NCBI GenBank assembly: GCA_949825065.1
Contig: OX463849.1
Span: 42,467,234-42,531,233 of the forward strand
Source of the DNA: Odontocerum albicorne
Taxonomy: Eukaryota; Arthropoda; Insecta; Trichoptera; Odontoceridae
Length of the DNA: 64,000 nt
Direction: 5' to 3'
Part shown: positions 13,501-22,635 of the stretch, piece by piece
How the letters are laid out: every line of letters begins with the position of its first letter
How positions within the stretch are numbered: the first letter of the stretch is position 1
Notes under the pieces: generated by a model
The model's database searches: none
The model's input: only the letters and a program-made list of their open reading frames with translations
What the model was told of the DNA's origin: nothing
Position numbers and translations under genes: made by a program

Positions 13501-16500
13501 CATAATGAATGGGACCATCCATTTGTCACACTCTGGAAATTTATGAGGGTGCATTGTCTATGCAACATTGTGACCCTTTTTTTTGGAGCTATTGTCTCAG
13601 TAATCATAAGAGATTATTATGTTATGGCGTAACACTATAGCACATTACATAAATAAATAAAAAATATAATAAGTAATAAATAAGCATGCTACAATTTGTT
13701 TCGACTACAAAAGTTTATGTTGTATATACATGTATTACCGTACGACGCCGCGTAGGTCACCGGTGACCTACGCTCACAATATCACCTAAAATCAGTTTAT
13801 TTTTAAAAATAAATCATTATTTATGAAGCTTATATATGTATACATAATATAAACTTTAATTTGTTTAGTGGCGCAGGTACTTATTTTCTCAAAATGTACT
13901 GCGGCACGGAACGTGTTAACTGAGATTTTTTCAACAAGAAAAAATCATATCACATACATCTGGTAATATTTTTTTGTCATATAGGTACTGCGGCACGGAA
14001 CGTCTTAATGAAACCTTTTGGATGAAAATTCTAGTTGCATGTATGTAACGTATATAAATATTATTTAATTTTTAATGTTGTTATTAACAGGCTAATCATG
14101 TGGACTACTTTCCCAATAAAACATCCCTCCAACTTAAAATTCGTGAAGTGAGACAGAAGCTTATGGCACAACCCAATGTAACGCCACACTCAGAGCACAG
14201 TACTCCAACAGGTTTGTATTTTGTTTTCTTTTAATCACAACCTGTATTGTATTGCAATAGAAATAACAGGTTTTCTAGTGGAACAGTATTTCAATAGAAA
14301 TATTTTGGTGGTATGATATTGATACTCCTTTATTTGTGACCCTCATTACTTAATTGGTAAGATGCTTGTCTTCCATCCGAGGGTCTCAGATTCGATTCCT
14401 GATAGTATCTAAAAAAAGGCCCAGTTTGATCAAGAGTTCATCTAGGAGGATATTATTGCCTCTCGGTTTGTGGTAGTACTATTAATATGTACGGACATGA
14501 ACAGGGAGTTTCTAAAACCTGAAAGCTCAATCAATGAAACCAAATTCAATATTTTTCAATGTCGTCTCCCACCCATGCTCCTCAACATATCCGCATCACT
14601 ATATATTTAGGAGTAACATATGTTTGAATGAATGATTCATTACAGGGTAAGTTGGGAGGGATCAAATCAAAATGATAATAGAAATAAACAAGCTATAAAA
14701 TTATCTGTGATTTAATTTTTGATCTAATGCAATAATTGACAATGATAATTTAATAGTAAAAATGAATTGCAAGAAAATCAGCAGTTAAATTTAATATAAA
14801 AACTAATATGGCTGCTATAATAGATGAAAAGCAGAGGTGATGACTACATGCATAAAGTAATACAGTATAAACCAGATTTTACACATTTCTGGGGACGAGG
14901 CTAAAATGTAAGCTATGGGGAAAATGTGAATTGTAGGAAATTGTATTTTAGTACCATACTCGTATCTATAGGTACATTCCTTTTTGTTTCAATGAAAATA
15001 AAGGCATATGTTGATATCAATTAATTCCTATTATATTTTATAAGCACGGATGTAATTTATTGTTTGATCGTAAGAATGGAAACAAAACTCAAAAAATTCA
15101 TTCATTGAACAATTTATTATATTTAACAAAATATGTCTTAAAGGTATTTTCTTAAGAGAATCGGAGATCTAACTCTGGCAACAATTATGAATACTGAAAT
15201 CCTGCATGCAGGATTTTGATTAATATAATTCTGCATAAATCTTTTCTTATCAGATTTGGACGGTGAGGAAAAACTTTTATGTTAATAATAACAAAACAGT
15301 AATTTAATATTCAACAGTGTCAATAATTACAATTGACGGCTAGCAAAAAAGTTCATCAATAACAAAGATCAATAAACCATAAAATAACAAAAGAATTCAA
15401 GAAATAACGAGTAACCACAAAATCAACAAACTAAAATAACTATGAAACGTAACATTAACCATTATTGAAGATGAATAAAATGTAACTAATGATTATAGAA
15501 ATGTCAAAATGCCTTGTAACTAATGATTATAGATGAAAATGTAACTAATGATTATAGAAATGTAAAAATAACGATAAAACGTAACATTAACCATTATTCA
15601 AGATGAATAAAATGTAACTAATGATTATAGAAATGTCAAAATGCCATAAAGTTAGTAAATCTTTTGCAGTTTGACCAACACAATATTAATGTATCTGAAA
15701 TCTGCATTTAAGGCTACGCAAAAATTAAAAAAAGCTGCCCGATCTACAAAAAGTATCGATCATTAAATGTTGTATGATGCGTAAGAGTAATAGTAATGAT
15801 ATACACCTTTTTCATGCAGTAGTTTTATGATGTTGCAGTTGCCGATTTGAATCTCAGTAAAAACATATTTATTTAGAACGTTTTAGAAAAAATGTACAAA
15901 CTGCGGAAATTATTATTATCGCATGTTGTAAATCACGGGAAAATGTTGTTCGTGACTGTATGGAATTGAAACGGGGCTGAAAATCATGCTGTAAATTGAA
16001 CAAAAACATAAAATCCAGGTTTTACTGTATTTATAAAATTTCTAGAATCCAATTTTGCTGTTAGAAGAAGCCCCCCGGGGTGCTAATTATTATATAGCAA
16101 AATTAAAATGAGTTTGGTTATGAACTTTGGATGTGTAGATAACAAATTTGAAATTAGATGTGCCATACCACTGAGCACAACCATGTGTGTCGCATATCAG
16201 TTATAATTGTTTAGTTATTTAAAAATTCTAACAGAAAAATGTTTTTAAAATTTTTATTTGATTTAGTAATATATGATCCACATATTTGCCAAAGACTATA
16301 CCCATATACAAATTTATTACTTAACTTGTGTCTTATCCTAAATCTAAATTACTCATGAGGGAATGTGTTATTGGATTCGTAATGGAACACTAGCCTTGAG
16401 GCGATCACCCCTTCAAGATCTTGCCAAGACCTGGGAGAAGGCTGATGGGCGGGGCCTATAGCTAGTTGGATTGTTGGTAGGTTTATTTGGCTTGTGGATT

Positions 16501-17314
16501 GAAACAATATTGGCAAATCCTCTAATTTATTCTGAAATGGCTAATCATTGTCACCGTGAGAATCATACTTTTTCTATCGATGATGCCAAATTCTTACATA
16601 TTAGCGGCAACGGAAATAAATTGGACAGATTAGAGGCCCTAGAAATTTCTAAGTCAGTATACCGATCGGAGCATCTGTTGAATAGTTATTTCCCCAAAAT
16701 CTCCCCGCTCTTGGCCGAAATTATACCTAGCCTTCCTCTTACCCCCCCCCCCCCCCCCCCCGCCTCCAACCGTTGAAGTGTCTATATCGGTACCAGTTTG
16801 AACAGCATTTAGTCTTGTTTGCGCTCCCCTGAAGATGAGGTGAAAGCCTTGAAACCGGTATGGTTATACCGTCATAAAAAAGTGGAATAAACAGTGTTTG
16901 TTAAAAATAAATTACAATGTCTTTAAACCTCCACAACGTTAATGCCTTAACTATAAACAACATAAATAAAAACGATCTATTAAAAGTCTGTTGCAAATAG
17001 ACAATCAAAACATTCTATTCTGTGGACTGTTGGAATCCAATTTTTCTCATCTTAATAATTGTACCATACCAACATTATTTTTTTCATAATTTTTTTTCTA
17101 TTGAATCTATTTTATTACAAATAATTTTTAAACTTTTCATATCAGTGACAAACAATGGACTGAATTTCTGACAAATCAGGTTTCTAAAGATGATTTTGCA
17201 GTATTATATTTTCAATTAAAAAAAATGCAATAACTGTCATCAGGTATAACTTCACCAGCCGTGACATCAAGCAGCAACAATCTTCAGAGTCCCACAACCA
17301 CATCGGCCAGTTAG
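1256..17314 (+). CDS. cic: Capicua, C-terminal exons (HMG-box transcriptional repressor)
   Basis: Coding parts are 1256-1521, 2995-3319, 7545-7681, 10004-10186, 12001-12173, 14091-14211 and 17244-17314. All have GT donors and AG acceptors, and the phases join into one frame of 424 residues plus stop TAG. Family knowledge: Capicua is a nuclear HMG-box repressor downstream of RTK/Ras/ERK signalling, and its C-terminal C1 motif is needed for DNA binding and repression. Seen here: [19 protein letters not shown] and [13 protein letters not shown] blocks typical of Capicua, then the C1 motif across exons 5 and 6 (about residues 335-390), from [19 protein letters not shown] to [14 protein letters not shown]. 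The HMG box and 5' exons are outside the window. Introns are up to 4.2 kb and full of transposons, but none breaks an exon. The identification is strong; exact splice choices are inferred. Confidence 0.93.
1611..1692 (-). repeat. LINE 3'-end scrap
   Basis: The segment with CCCTGTCGGGGTAGGCAGAG is the reverse complement of the 3' end of the LINE at 49.5-50.4 kb (TACCCTGACAGGGAGATGA). Related ends occur near 57.87 and 62.55 kb. Only the last ~80 bases are present. Confidence 0.5.
1703..2658 (-). mobile_element. mariner, internally deleted
   Basis: The terminal inverted repeats contain TCCAGAAAGTAAGTGTACT at both ends and are flanked by TA at 1701-1702 and 2659-2660. On the minus strand, the right part (2280-2540) encodes a decayed N-terminal HTH and the left part (1800-2100) the C-terminal transposase ([13 protein letters not shown], then an NGDYVEK-like end). 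At 956 bp it is about 300 bp shorter than a full mariner, and the middle of the catalytic core is missing. The ends are related to, but distinct from, those of the copies at 34.3 and 56.2 kb. Confidence 0.82.
2995..3319 (+). CDS. cic: cic exon, Ser/Thr/Asn-rich
   Basis: Acceptor TTTAG at 2990-2994; donor GTAAGT at 3320. Codes for a low-complexity Ser/Thr/Asn stretch ([15 protein letters not shown]...) then [34 protein letters not shown]. Two MSP motifs are possible proline-directed kinase sites (inference). It ends in phase 2, and AA plus the next G makes a Lys codon. Confidence 0.88.
3320..3581. other. cic intron, no recognised feature
   Basis: AT-rich intron sequence with a short palindrome (CCCACATTAATGTGGG at about 3474-3489) and nothing else that I can assign. 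Confidence 0.4.
4436..5710 (+). mobile_element. mariner, full length, inserted in an older mariner
   Basis: 1275 bp, flanked by TA at 4434-4435 and 5711-5712. The ends are CGAGGGTGGTCCCAGAAGTA and its inverted match (TACTTTTGGGACTACCCTCG). It carries one transposase with three visible lesions (see 4614-5645). It is younger than its host element, which it splits. Confidence 0.93.
4614..5645 (+). pseudogene. mariner transposase pseudogene
   Basis: The start ATG at 4614 opens [20 protein letters not shown], the first HTH. The second HTH region is [17 protein letters not shown]. The catalytic core has [17 protein letters not shown] and [11 protein letters not shown], giving the mariner DD34D triad. 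Lesions: an in-frame TAG at 4968-4970 where the family has Trp before VPRLLT, a frameshift near 5057-5062 just before MDETW, and another near 5614 before the GDYVGK end (stop at 5643-5645). All catalytic aspartates are still encoded, so decay looks recent. Confidence 0.9.
6139..6236 (-). repeat. tRNA-like SINE remnant (family 1)
   Basis: The reverse complement contains TAGCTAGTTGATTAGACACC, then an ATTGCATGATCAATTCCCGT box-B-like segment and an A/T spacer, the order seen in the better copies at 42.1, 44.9 and 51.5 kb. Confidence 0.5.
6357..7269. mobile_element. piggyBac-like non-autonomous element
   Basis: TTAA at 6353-6356 and 7270-7273 flank inverted ends CACTTCCCTTACTGTG and CCCTTGCCGATCTGTG (about 11/16 identical). 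The interior has no transposase frame. The left end matches another TTAA-flanked element at 27953-28583, so this is a family. It lies in a cic intron. Confidence 0.65.
7545..7681 (+). CDS. cic: cic exon with conserved [11 protein letters not shown] block
   Basis: Acceptor TTTTCAG at 7538-7544; the donor is a weak GTTGGT at 7682. Encodes [20 protein letters not shown] then [18 protein letters not shown], strongly conserved in Capicua proteins. It enters in phase 2 and leaves in phase 1. Confidence 0.9.
7745..7890 (+). repeat. tRNA-like SINE (family 1)
   Basis: GACCTCCGTGGCCTAGTAGG carries an A-box-like segment. A box-B-like GGTTACGGATTAAATTC follows about 35 bases on, then a TGCCACATGACAATAATC body shared with copies at 44.9 and 51.5 kb. 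The head is recognisably tRNA-derived, but it is not a functional tRNA gene. Confidence 0.65.
8359..8455 (+). pseudogene. decayed duplicate of the cic C1 exon
   Basis: This is a second copy of the exon at 14091-14211, about 5.7 kb upstream in an earlier intron. Shared runs include ACTTAAAATTCGTGAA and the preceding acceptor ATTAACAG. The copy has GTGGATTACTTTTCCAATGAAACATTCC where the real exon has GTGGACTACTTTCCCAATAAAACATCCC. CAA has become TAA within SLQLK, and the RQKL stretch is deleted or shifted to a second TAA. Inclusion in mRNA would truncate the protein. Similarity reaches into the upstream intron, so it arose by DNA duplication, not retroposition. Confidence 0.85.
8659..9610. mobile_element. 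pogo/Tigger-like non-autonomous element
   Basis: The left end TATAGTAGAACGCCGATAAT and right end (reverse complement TACAGTACAGCACCGATTAT) have the CAGTA...CCGATTAT style of pogo/Tigger inverted repeats, with TA at the borders. The interior (~950 bp) has short frames (8923-9207, 9275-9580) that I cannot match to a transposase. Orientation is unresolved. Confidence 0.6.
9652..9839. repeat. tandem duplication, two 94-bp copies
   Basis: AAATAGATTAACATTCGGCT starts at 9652 and again at 9746. The two 94-base copies (ending in AACTGTGCCG) are essentially identical, so the duplication is recent. It lies 40 bp from the pogo-like element in a cic intron. Confidence 0.9.
10004..10186 (+). CDS. cic: cic exon with [13 protein letters not shown] block
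   Basis: Acceptor TTATTAG at 9997-10003; donor GTAATG at 10187. Encodes an acidic/Ser start ([17 protein letters not shown]), a His/Pro linker, then [19 protein letters not shown], a hallmark Capicua block. Both boundaries are in phase 1. Confidence 0.93.
10414..10798. mobile_element. possible piggyBac-like MITE
   Basis: TTAA at 10410-10413 and 10799-10802 flank CACTTATAGCC and (reverse complement) CCCTTTTTAATAGG. The end match is short and AT-biased, so this may be chance. Confidence 0.25.
11090..11808 (-). mobile_element. RTE-type LINE fragment (reverse transcriptase C-terminus)
   Basis: The minus-strand frame 11722-11105 (205 aa) begins [20 protein letters not shown] and continues with [33 protein letters not shown] and LRWYGHV, the C-terminal connection region typical of RTE/BovB-like reverse transcriptases. 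Decayed upstream coding (LENNGLRLKKK-like) reaches ~11808. It is 5'-truncated, lacks the endonuclease and RT active site, and is antisense to cic. The unusually long open frame suggests a fairly young insertion. Confidence 0.85.
12001..12173 (+). CDS. cic: cic exon, first half of C1 motif
   Basis: The acceptor is CCCAAG ending at 12000; donor GTTACA at 12174. Encodes a Gly-rich lead ([20 protein letters not shown]) and then [20 protein letters not shown] with [12 protein letters not shown], the N-terminal half of the C1 motif. The exon is far richer in GC than its surroundings. It leaves in phase 0. Confidence 0.95.
12237..12762. mobile_element. solo LTR with 5-bp target duplication
   Basis: 526 bp starting TGTACCGCACAGGGTACAAA and ending CACGTCCTATACA, flanked by GGGCC at 12232-12236 and 12763-12767. 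A related copy with its own 5-bp duplication is at 37078-37723. The TG...CA ends plus duplicated target mark an LTR retrotransposon reduced to one LTR. I cannot tell the superfamily (Gypsy or Bel/Pao) without internal sequence. Strand is undetermined. Confidence 0.88.
13173..13915. mobile_element. piggyBac-like MITE with GTGACC palindromes
   Basis: TTAA at 13169-13172 and 13916-13919 flank inverted ends CACGTTCCGCGCCGC and (reverse complement) CACGTTCCGTGCCGC. Inside, the perfect palindrome GTAGGTCACCGGTGACCTAC occurs near each end, with a variant near 13231. No transposase is present. A loose copy of the right end (GCGGCACGGAACGTCTTAA, about 13989-14007) lies just downstream, suggesting a second, partial element. 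Confidence 0.82.
14091..14211 (+). CDS. cic: cic exon, second half of C1 motif
   Basis: Acceptor TTATTAACAG at 14081-14090; donor GTTTGT at 14212. Encodes [20 protein letters not shown] then [20 protein letters not shown], completing the C1 motif. A degraded duplicate is at 8359-8455. Confidence 0.95.
14335..14530 (+). repeat. tRNA-like SINE (family 1), divergent
   Basis: TACTTAATTGGTAAGATGCTTGTCTTCC (A-box area) and CAGATTCGATTCCTG (B-box area) match the family-1 head, and an AAAAAAGGCCCAG segment follows. The tail boundary is approximate. Confidence 0.55.
14580..16380. other. cic intron, AT-rich, mostly unassigned
   Basis: Apart from the tandem repeat at 15446-15645, I see no coding or terminal-repeat signal. 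Confidence 0.4.
15446..15645. repeat. 68-bp repeat in two copies with a shorter inner repeat
   Basis: AACGTAACATTAACCATTAT begins units at 15446 and 15578 that extend about 68 bases to AATGCC with one clear mismatch. The segment GTAACTAATGATTATAGA occurs in both units and twice more between them. Confidence 0.85.
16515..16905 (+). mobile_element. Penelope-like element 3' remnant
   Basis: The frame ending at 16776 includes [20 protein letters not shown] and [13 protein letters not shown], the C-terminal tail of a GIY-YIG endonuclease of Penelope-like elements (compare the 22.4-24.7 kb copy). A homopolymer C tract (16741-16760 region) interrupts the end. Downstream, CTGAAGA at 16829 and GAAACCGGTA at 16851 resemble the hammerhead core of such elements, but no adjacent stem I is visible. 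It is a different family from the 22.4 kb copy. Confidence 0.6.
17244..17314 (+). CDS. cic: cic terminal coding exon
   Basis: Acceptor CATCAG at 17238-17243. Encodes [20 protein letters not shown] then SAS and TAG at 17312-17314. The short Ser/Thr tail is unstructured. The phase matches the previous exon. Confidence 0.88.
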
Positions 17315-18430
17315 CAGAACCTCACAATCTCGATCATCGCCATGCCTCATGTTTAGAGATATCTGATACCTGTTACCACTCCCTTTGGGTTGTAGACTAA
17401 TGAAGATAAACATTTTATTTTGCTATATCATCGTCAACATAAAATTATAAGCACCCATTTATTTTGTAAGGAGAACATTTTAAAAGTATAAACTTTTCAG
17501 ATATATTTTATTACCTTTGATACTGACTTGGTATCTCAGCCTTCTAGTGAAGTAGTGATTACACGCTAATGCGTTGCGCTCAAACAAATTCACTGTTTGC
17601 GCTCATGTTCATGCAAACGTTGGTTTTGATTGAACAATGACAAAAAGTTATTTGTGTATATAATAAACCCTTGTTGCATAATTTAACAATTATAAAAAGG
17701 TGTTATATTTTGTATTTTTACAATCGCAATATCTTTTCTTAGGCTTTTTTTATTTCTTTTTCTTGTTTTCTCTTTTAGTCTTTGATAGAAGGTTGTGAAG
17801 TATATAACCTTATTTTTTTCATTACAAATTGATCAATTATACTGAATGTTCAGTAATCTATTTAATTTGACTATAGCTTTAATATTTAAGATTTTAAATA
17901 CTTTTACTAAATGACATCATTTATTCACAAACCAGTTGTAAGAATAAGACATATTTGTATTTTAATGTTTTAATCTGAATCTTGCAGATATATTCCAAAA
18001 TGAGAATAAAGTGAGAGACTGTTGCAAATAGAATTTTACCAGTTAAGTAATTAAAATAAAAGATTTTTCCCTCTTTAATTGGAGTAAATTTCTTTTATAA
18101 TCTACAAATGTTGAGTTCTAAATTCTTCACTTTAAAATGTGCAGGAATAACTTGAATTCAAATTAAACAAATTTTGAATTGGAGGATTTGTCAACTTTGC
18201 AGTAACAGTTAAATGTGGCATTCTTTTGTCTGGAAATAATGAATTCCCAAAAACGTTTCAACTGTAAGGTTTTTGTAATATATTCAATCTTTGCTCTCTT
18301 ATGGAACTAAAGGGAATCAAATATGTTTGAAGTGCCTTTTATTTGCAATATTCTATGTTTTACTTTGTCAATTTATACATTTTTTGTTTCTGAAGAATAA
18401 ATATAGCTGAAATTGTAGTTAATACTCCTA
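17315..18430 (+). other. cic 3' untranslated region (probable)
   Basis: This AT-rich stretch follows the cic stop and has AATAAA hexamers at 17662, 18005 and 18396, any of which could serve for 3' end formation. The sequence alone does not say which is used. A LINE insertion follows. Confidence 0.5.
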
Positions 18431-18469
18431 GGTGGAAAAAATGCCTCTGTTATTCGAGGGTAGTAGCGC

Positions 18470-19158
18470 AACATGTCGGTGTCGTCGCCTCACGTTCGTT
18501 AACCATGTCTCACGATTGATATCGGACTGTTACAAACTACTCGGTTTTGTAATGAGAATATCAAGAGAATTTAACAGCGCCGATATCCTCCGAAATTTAT
18601 ATAATTATCTAATTAGAACCAAATTAGAATATGCATCTACGGTTTGGGCTCCTCACCAGCTCAAATACAAAAACAATAAAGAACAAATACAAAAAAAAAT
18701 CCTCAGATATCTATGGTACAGAACAAAGGGCGATTATCCAAAATATGCTCACCATACCGAGCTTCTCACGGTGTGTAACTATAGAAGCCTTGAAACAAGA
18801 AGGCAAGAATCCATTGTGATATTCCTAATAAAGGTTTTCCAAGGTTCCTTTAACTGTCCCGCGATTCTAGAAGCACTAAGTTTATATGTACCCAATAAAT
18901 ATATCCGTGCAAGGAATCACCCTCTGTTCTACATACCAACTTACAGGACGAATATCATGGCTAAACACTCAGTGACGCGTGGTATAGAGATATTGAACCA
19001 ACTGAATGACACGCTTGATATATTCTCGGTACCGTCTAGCAGTATGAGAAGAATCCTGGCAGATATTATTCCTAACGAATAAGCTAACGCTAGAAGCAAA
19101 CCCTCTTTGTGTAACAGGAGAAATCCGTGCAAAGTGAATAAAAAAAAAAAAAAAAAAA
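18470..19158 (+). mobile_element. 5'-truncated LINE with poly(A) tail
   Basis: An open frame ending at 19082 (LTFVNHVSRLISDCYKLLGF..., LRNLYNYLIRTKLEYASTVW, KKILRYLWYRTKGDY) is the C-terminal end of a non-LTR reverse transcriptase in the CR1/L2/Jockey style. A run of about 20 A begins at 19139, directly after AAAGTGAAT. The upstream part of the element is missing, as expected from incomplete target-primed reverse transcription. The long undamaged frame implies a young copy. I could not find target duplications. Confidence 0.85.
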
Positions 19159-22100
19159 CACTGGATTTATTTTAGCAACATTTACTTGACTTTAATCTCG
19201 TAAGTATTTCGCGAAATATACATTTTACAATTAACCATTCTTATCTTGGAATGTTCAAATTGTAAATGCCATTTTGTTGGTGTTATATTTTGGTCAACTT
19301 CATTTTAATAGGTTGTTGAATGTAAAAAGTGAAAAAATGACAATGAAAGCACACTGATATTATGTAAGCAGAATATTATACGACACTGAATAAAAAACAT
19401 GGCTTTCAAAAAACATTTAAGATTTCGTAAATAAAGTTATCTCTTCATTTTTGTTATGTAATGAATTTAGACATAGAATTCTTATTTTGTTTTGTAAAAA
19501 AAAAAGTCTGTTCTTTTTCAAACAAAATTATTTAAAAAAATTGTATTATATCTTGAGTTTACTTTATTCTCATTTTTTAATATATGAAGCTGGTTCGTAT
19601 TATTTTAGGTTTTGTTTTTCTCAGTAATTTAAGGCAAAATTTCCTTGTTCAAATTCAACTACTTGAAGAATTCCAATATATTATCTTTTTTTTATCAATT
19701 GTATGTTTGAAAACTTATGACTTGAGAGGTTAATATGGCATATATTTTTGAGTAATTCATCTAAATTTTCTTTTGGCCATCATAATATTTAATATAACAG
19801 ATTTTCAAAATTATTGAAGGTATTATCTAACTTATTAATTCTTGATATTTTAAATATTACAAATGATATGTTTCTTGATTTTGATTTCAAACAAAGAAGA
19901 AATTTAAAATTCTCGTTTAACTTAAGATAATATAAACAGATTTCAAAAGAGTATACATTGGAATTTAAAAGTATGTTTTTTTTTATAAAATAAGTCAACT
20001 TCAATTGTATTCATATCAAATTCCACTTATGCGAAAAAGCAGTTTATGTAAATGTAAAAATTTTGGCTCATTTTATTAGATTTTTTATAAATAAATTTCT
20101 GTGATTTAAATTATTGAATCTTATTTAAATTTTTTTAAATTAGGTCATTTGTGTTTAGGTCATATCATTCTTTTAAATATGTATTACTTTAACTTTTTAT
20201 TTTACTTTTACAACTAAATGTAAAATATCATATTTTTTTGTTTCTTAATAGTATTTCTCAAAAAAAAAAAATGTATATACTGATAAAGCCATTACTTGTT
20301 GCGTAATAAGTTTTACTGTGAACATTAAAAAAAATCGGTTGCACGATCTATATATAGTTTTGGAGTGATGTTTCTCAAATATGTTTTATTTTGTGAAATC
20401 TTATTTTACCTGAAAAGAGTTTAAGGAAGTAACGTATCAACTAATGTTTTATTTATTTATTTGACATACACTTCTTATTCCGTGGACATGAATTTTTTTG
20501 GTATTCTGGATGCCCCACTTCAATGATTATGTATAGGAGTTCACGGCCATTATTCAAGAAGAAGAACTTCAATGATTGAATAAGGTTTGAGATTACATTG
20601 ACTTTTTTTATCTATGGTAGGAGAAGGTTTGTTGATCCATTTTCTGTCACATTCTATTATTCAACATATTTTTCTACTTTTTTTTTCAACAATCATTACA
20701 ATTCAGCCCCTCTCCTTATCAATTAAATTCATAAAAAAATAATTTAAATTTTTAAACAAAGAATCAACGTGTTTTTTTGGGCTTTTAAACTTAATGGTTT
20801 TTTTTTAACAAATTATATCTTTTATTTTCAATATAAAGAAATAGAACTAGAATTCTAATTGAATATTTAATTAATTTGGAAAAGTAATTTAATAATTTTC
20901 AAAGTTTTACAAATTTGTAGGGAAATGTTACTTTAAAAATATATATAATATATCGATATTTGTTGCAATTTGATTATTATCAGATCAAACATTTTAATTT
21001 TGTTTTGTTTTTCTAAAAATTTGATGTTTTTTTTTTCATTAATAAAATCAGTGAAAATGTTTTTTAAAGGTTGAGTATATTTTTATGGTATTATCTCGGA
21101 GATTATAAGAAAAAAGTCTGTTCGGAATATAAGACTTGATAAATTAATATGTATCTCAGAAGTTTTAAATTCTTATTTATGTTCTTTTTTGCTGTATTTC
21201 CCCTTCGAGTGGCAAATTGAAATGGATATATATTGTACTTAGTTAAGTAAAAAGGAACGCATTTACCATAAACATAATTTCAATTCAATGAAACTTAAAT
21301 GAATTATTGCGATTGAATCAGTTCCTTCTTTTGCATAACTGACTACACAAAGTGTGTTGAATTGTCAATATTAACAGAGTGTCTTCCTGATTATGTGACA
21401 AAGTATTTATTTTCCATATTAAAGAGTATTTTGAGACGTCTGTTTGGCAGTTGTCATTATTACGAAAAATAGTGTTTTTGTGCCACAACTCAATTTATAT
21501 ATTATGCCCATGTTAAACAGTCATAGAGAAACATTCGTCTTTTAGTCTTTTATAAATCATAAATAAATAATATAAAGAAATCGATATTTTTATCGCACAT
21601 TTCAAAAAATACCACATTAGTTAAATGGTTGATAACAAAATATATTAATATTAGTAGTGAATTATTAAAAAATATTTTAAATTGTAATAAATATGATTAT
21701 CAGTTATGCAAATTAATTGTTATTTAGATTTAAATGAGATCATATAAATGAAAAAATATATGTTGGTTGGTTGTTATATTCTACAATTGTTTAGTTACAA
21801 TTGTACGATTGTTTAGTTATACGATGTGTAAAGTAACATAATCAAAACAATCTCTATGTTAGGTGTGGTGTGGCTGTTTAGTGAAAACCATTGCCACCAT
21901 GTGCAATATTTATTTTAATATTTTACATCTATCAATTTTATATTTTTGACACATCTCACCAGTGCTGTATGTGTTTCATTAAAATAATTTTCGAAATTGT
22001 AAATATTGATTCATGTACATAAATCTTTTACAAGTGCAAAACTTTAAAAAAAACTTGATATTTTTTTCTTTTGATTCTCCAATATTATTTTTGTGTTGAA

Positions 22101-22357
22101 CAAAATCTATTTTTTATATATTCAAGTCTTTTTATCGTCAGTCATTAAACTTAAAAAGTAATTTTCATTCTTTCCAAATCACTGAAATATAATTAGAAAA
22201 ATACATTTTCACAGCATTCTTATTACTTTAGTATAAATTGTTTCCATTTTTTTTATATATATATGTGTTTATTTTTTTGGTGAATTCCACAGATATAAAG
22301 TTTTGTTTCTTGAATCTTCGAAAAGACTATAGTTTCACGTTGTGGTGCCATTTTTTA
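19159..22357. other. AT-rich intergenic stretch
   Basis: Over 3 kb, very AT-rich, with homopolymer T/A tracts and no coding frame that I would trust. It may include further cic 3' UTR. Confidence 0.4.
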
Positions 22358-22429
22358 AATAAAAGGAAAAAATAAGTAAAATAAAAAACTTATTTTATAT
22401 TTTTGTGTTCACCACAGGTTTAATTTAGG

Positions 22430-22473
22430 TTCACAACTAGTTTCGAAGACCACCGTCTTCTTCGTCAGGTGAA
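22430..22473 (-). ncRNA. hammerhead ribozyme (left arm)
   Basis: On the minus strand: stem I TTCAC, core CTGACGA (22468-22462), stem II GAAGAC/GTCTTC with loop GGTG, GAAA (22444-22441), a 2-bp stem III (AC..GT), cleavage-site UU, then GTGAA closing stem I. A further TTTA/TAAA pairing extends stem I. One extra A lies between the core and stem II. Such ribozymes are known in Penelope-like elements, where they process the transcript. Confidence 0.82.
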
Positions 22474-22635
22474 TATAAACTAAGTTGCCAAAATATATTC
22501 TGTACAAGTGTAAATAACCTAATATAAAAGAGGTGAGGTAGGGGAGTGAAGTGGGGAGAGATGTAATACAATGGTGAATGGGGCGTGGAAAAAATATGTG
22601 AAAGTGAATGTGAATCTTTAAGACAGGGGAGGAAT

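Noticed and set aside
16829..16870. Possible third hammerhead ribozyme in the 16.5-16.9 kb Penelope remnant
   Set aside because: CTGAAGA and GAAACCGGTA are present and a weak AGG/CCT stem II exists, but the bases next to the core cannot form stem I, so it is at best a decayed relic.
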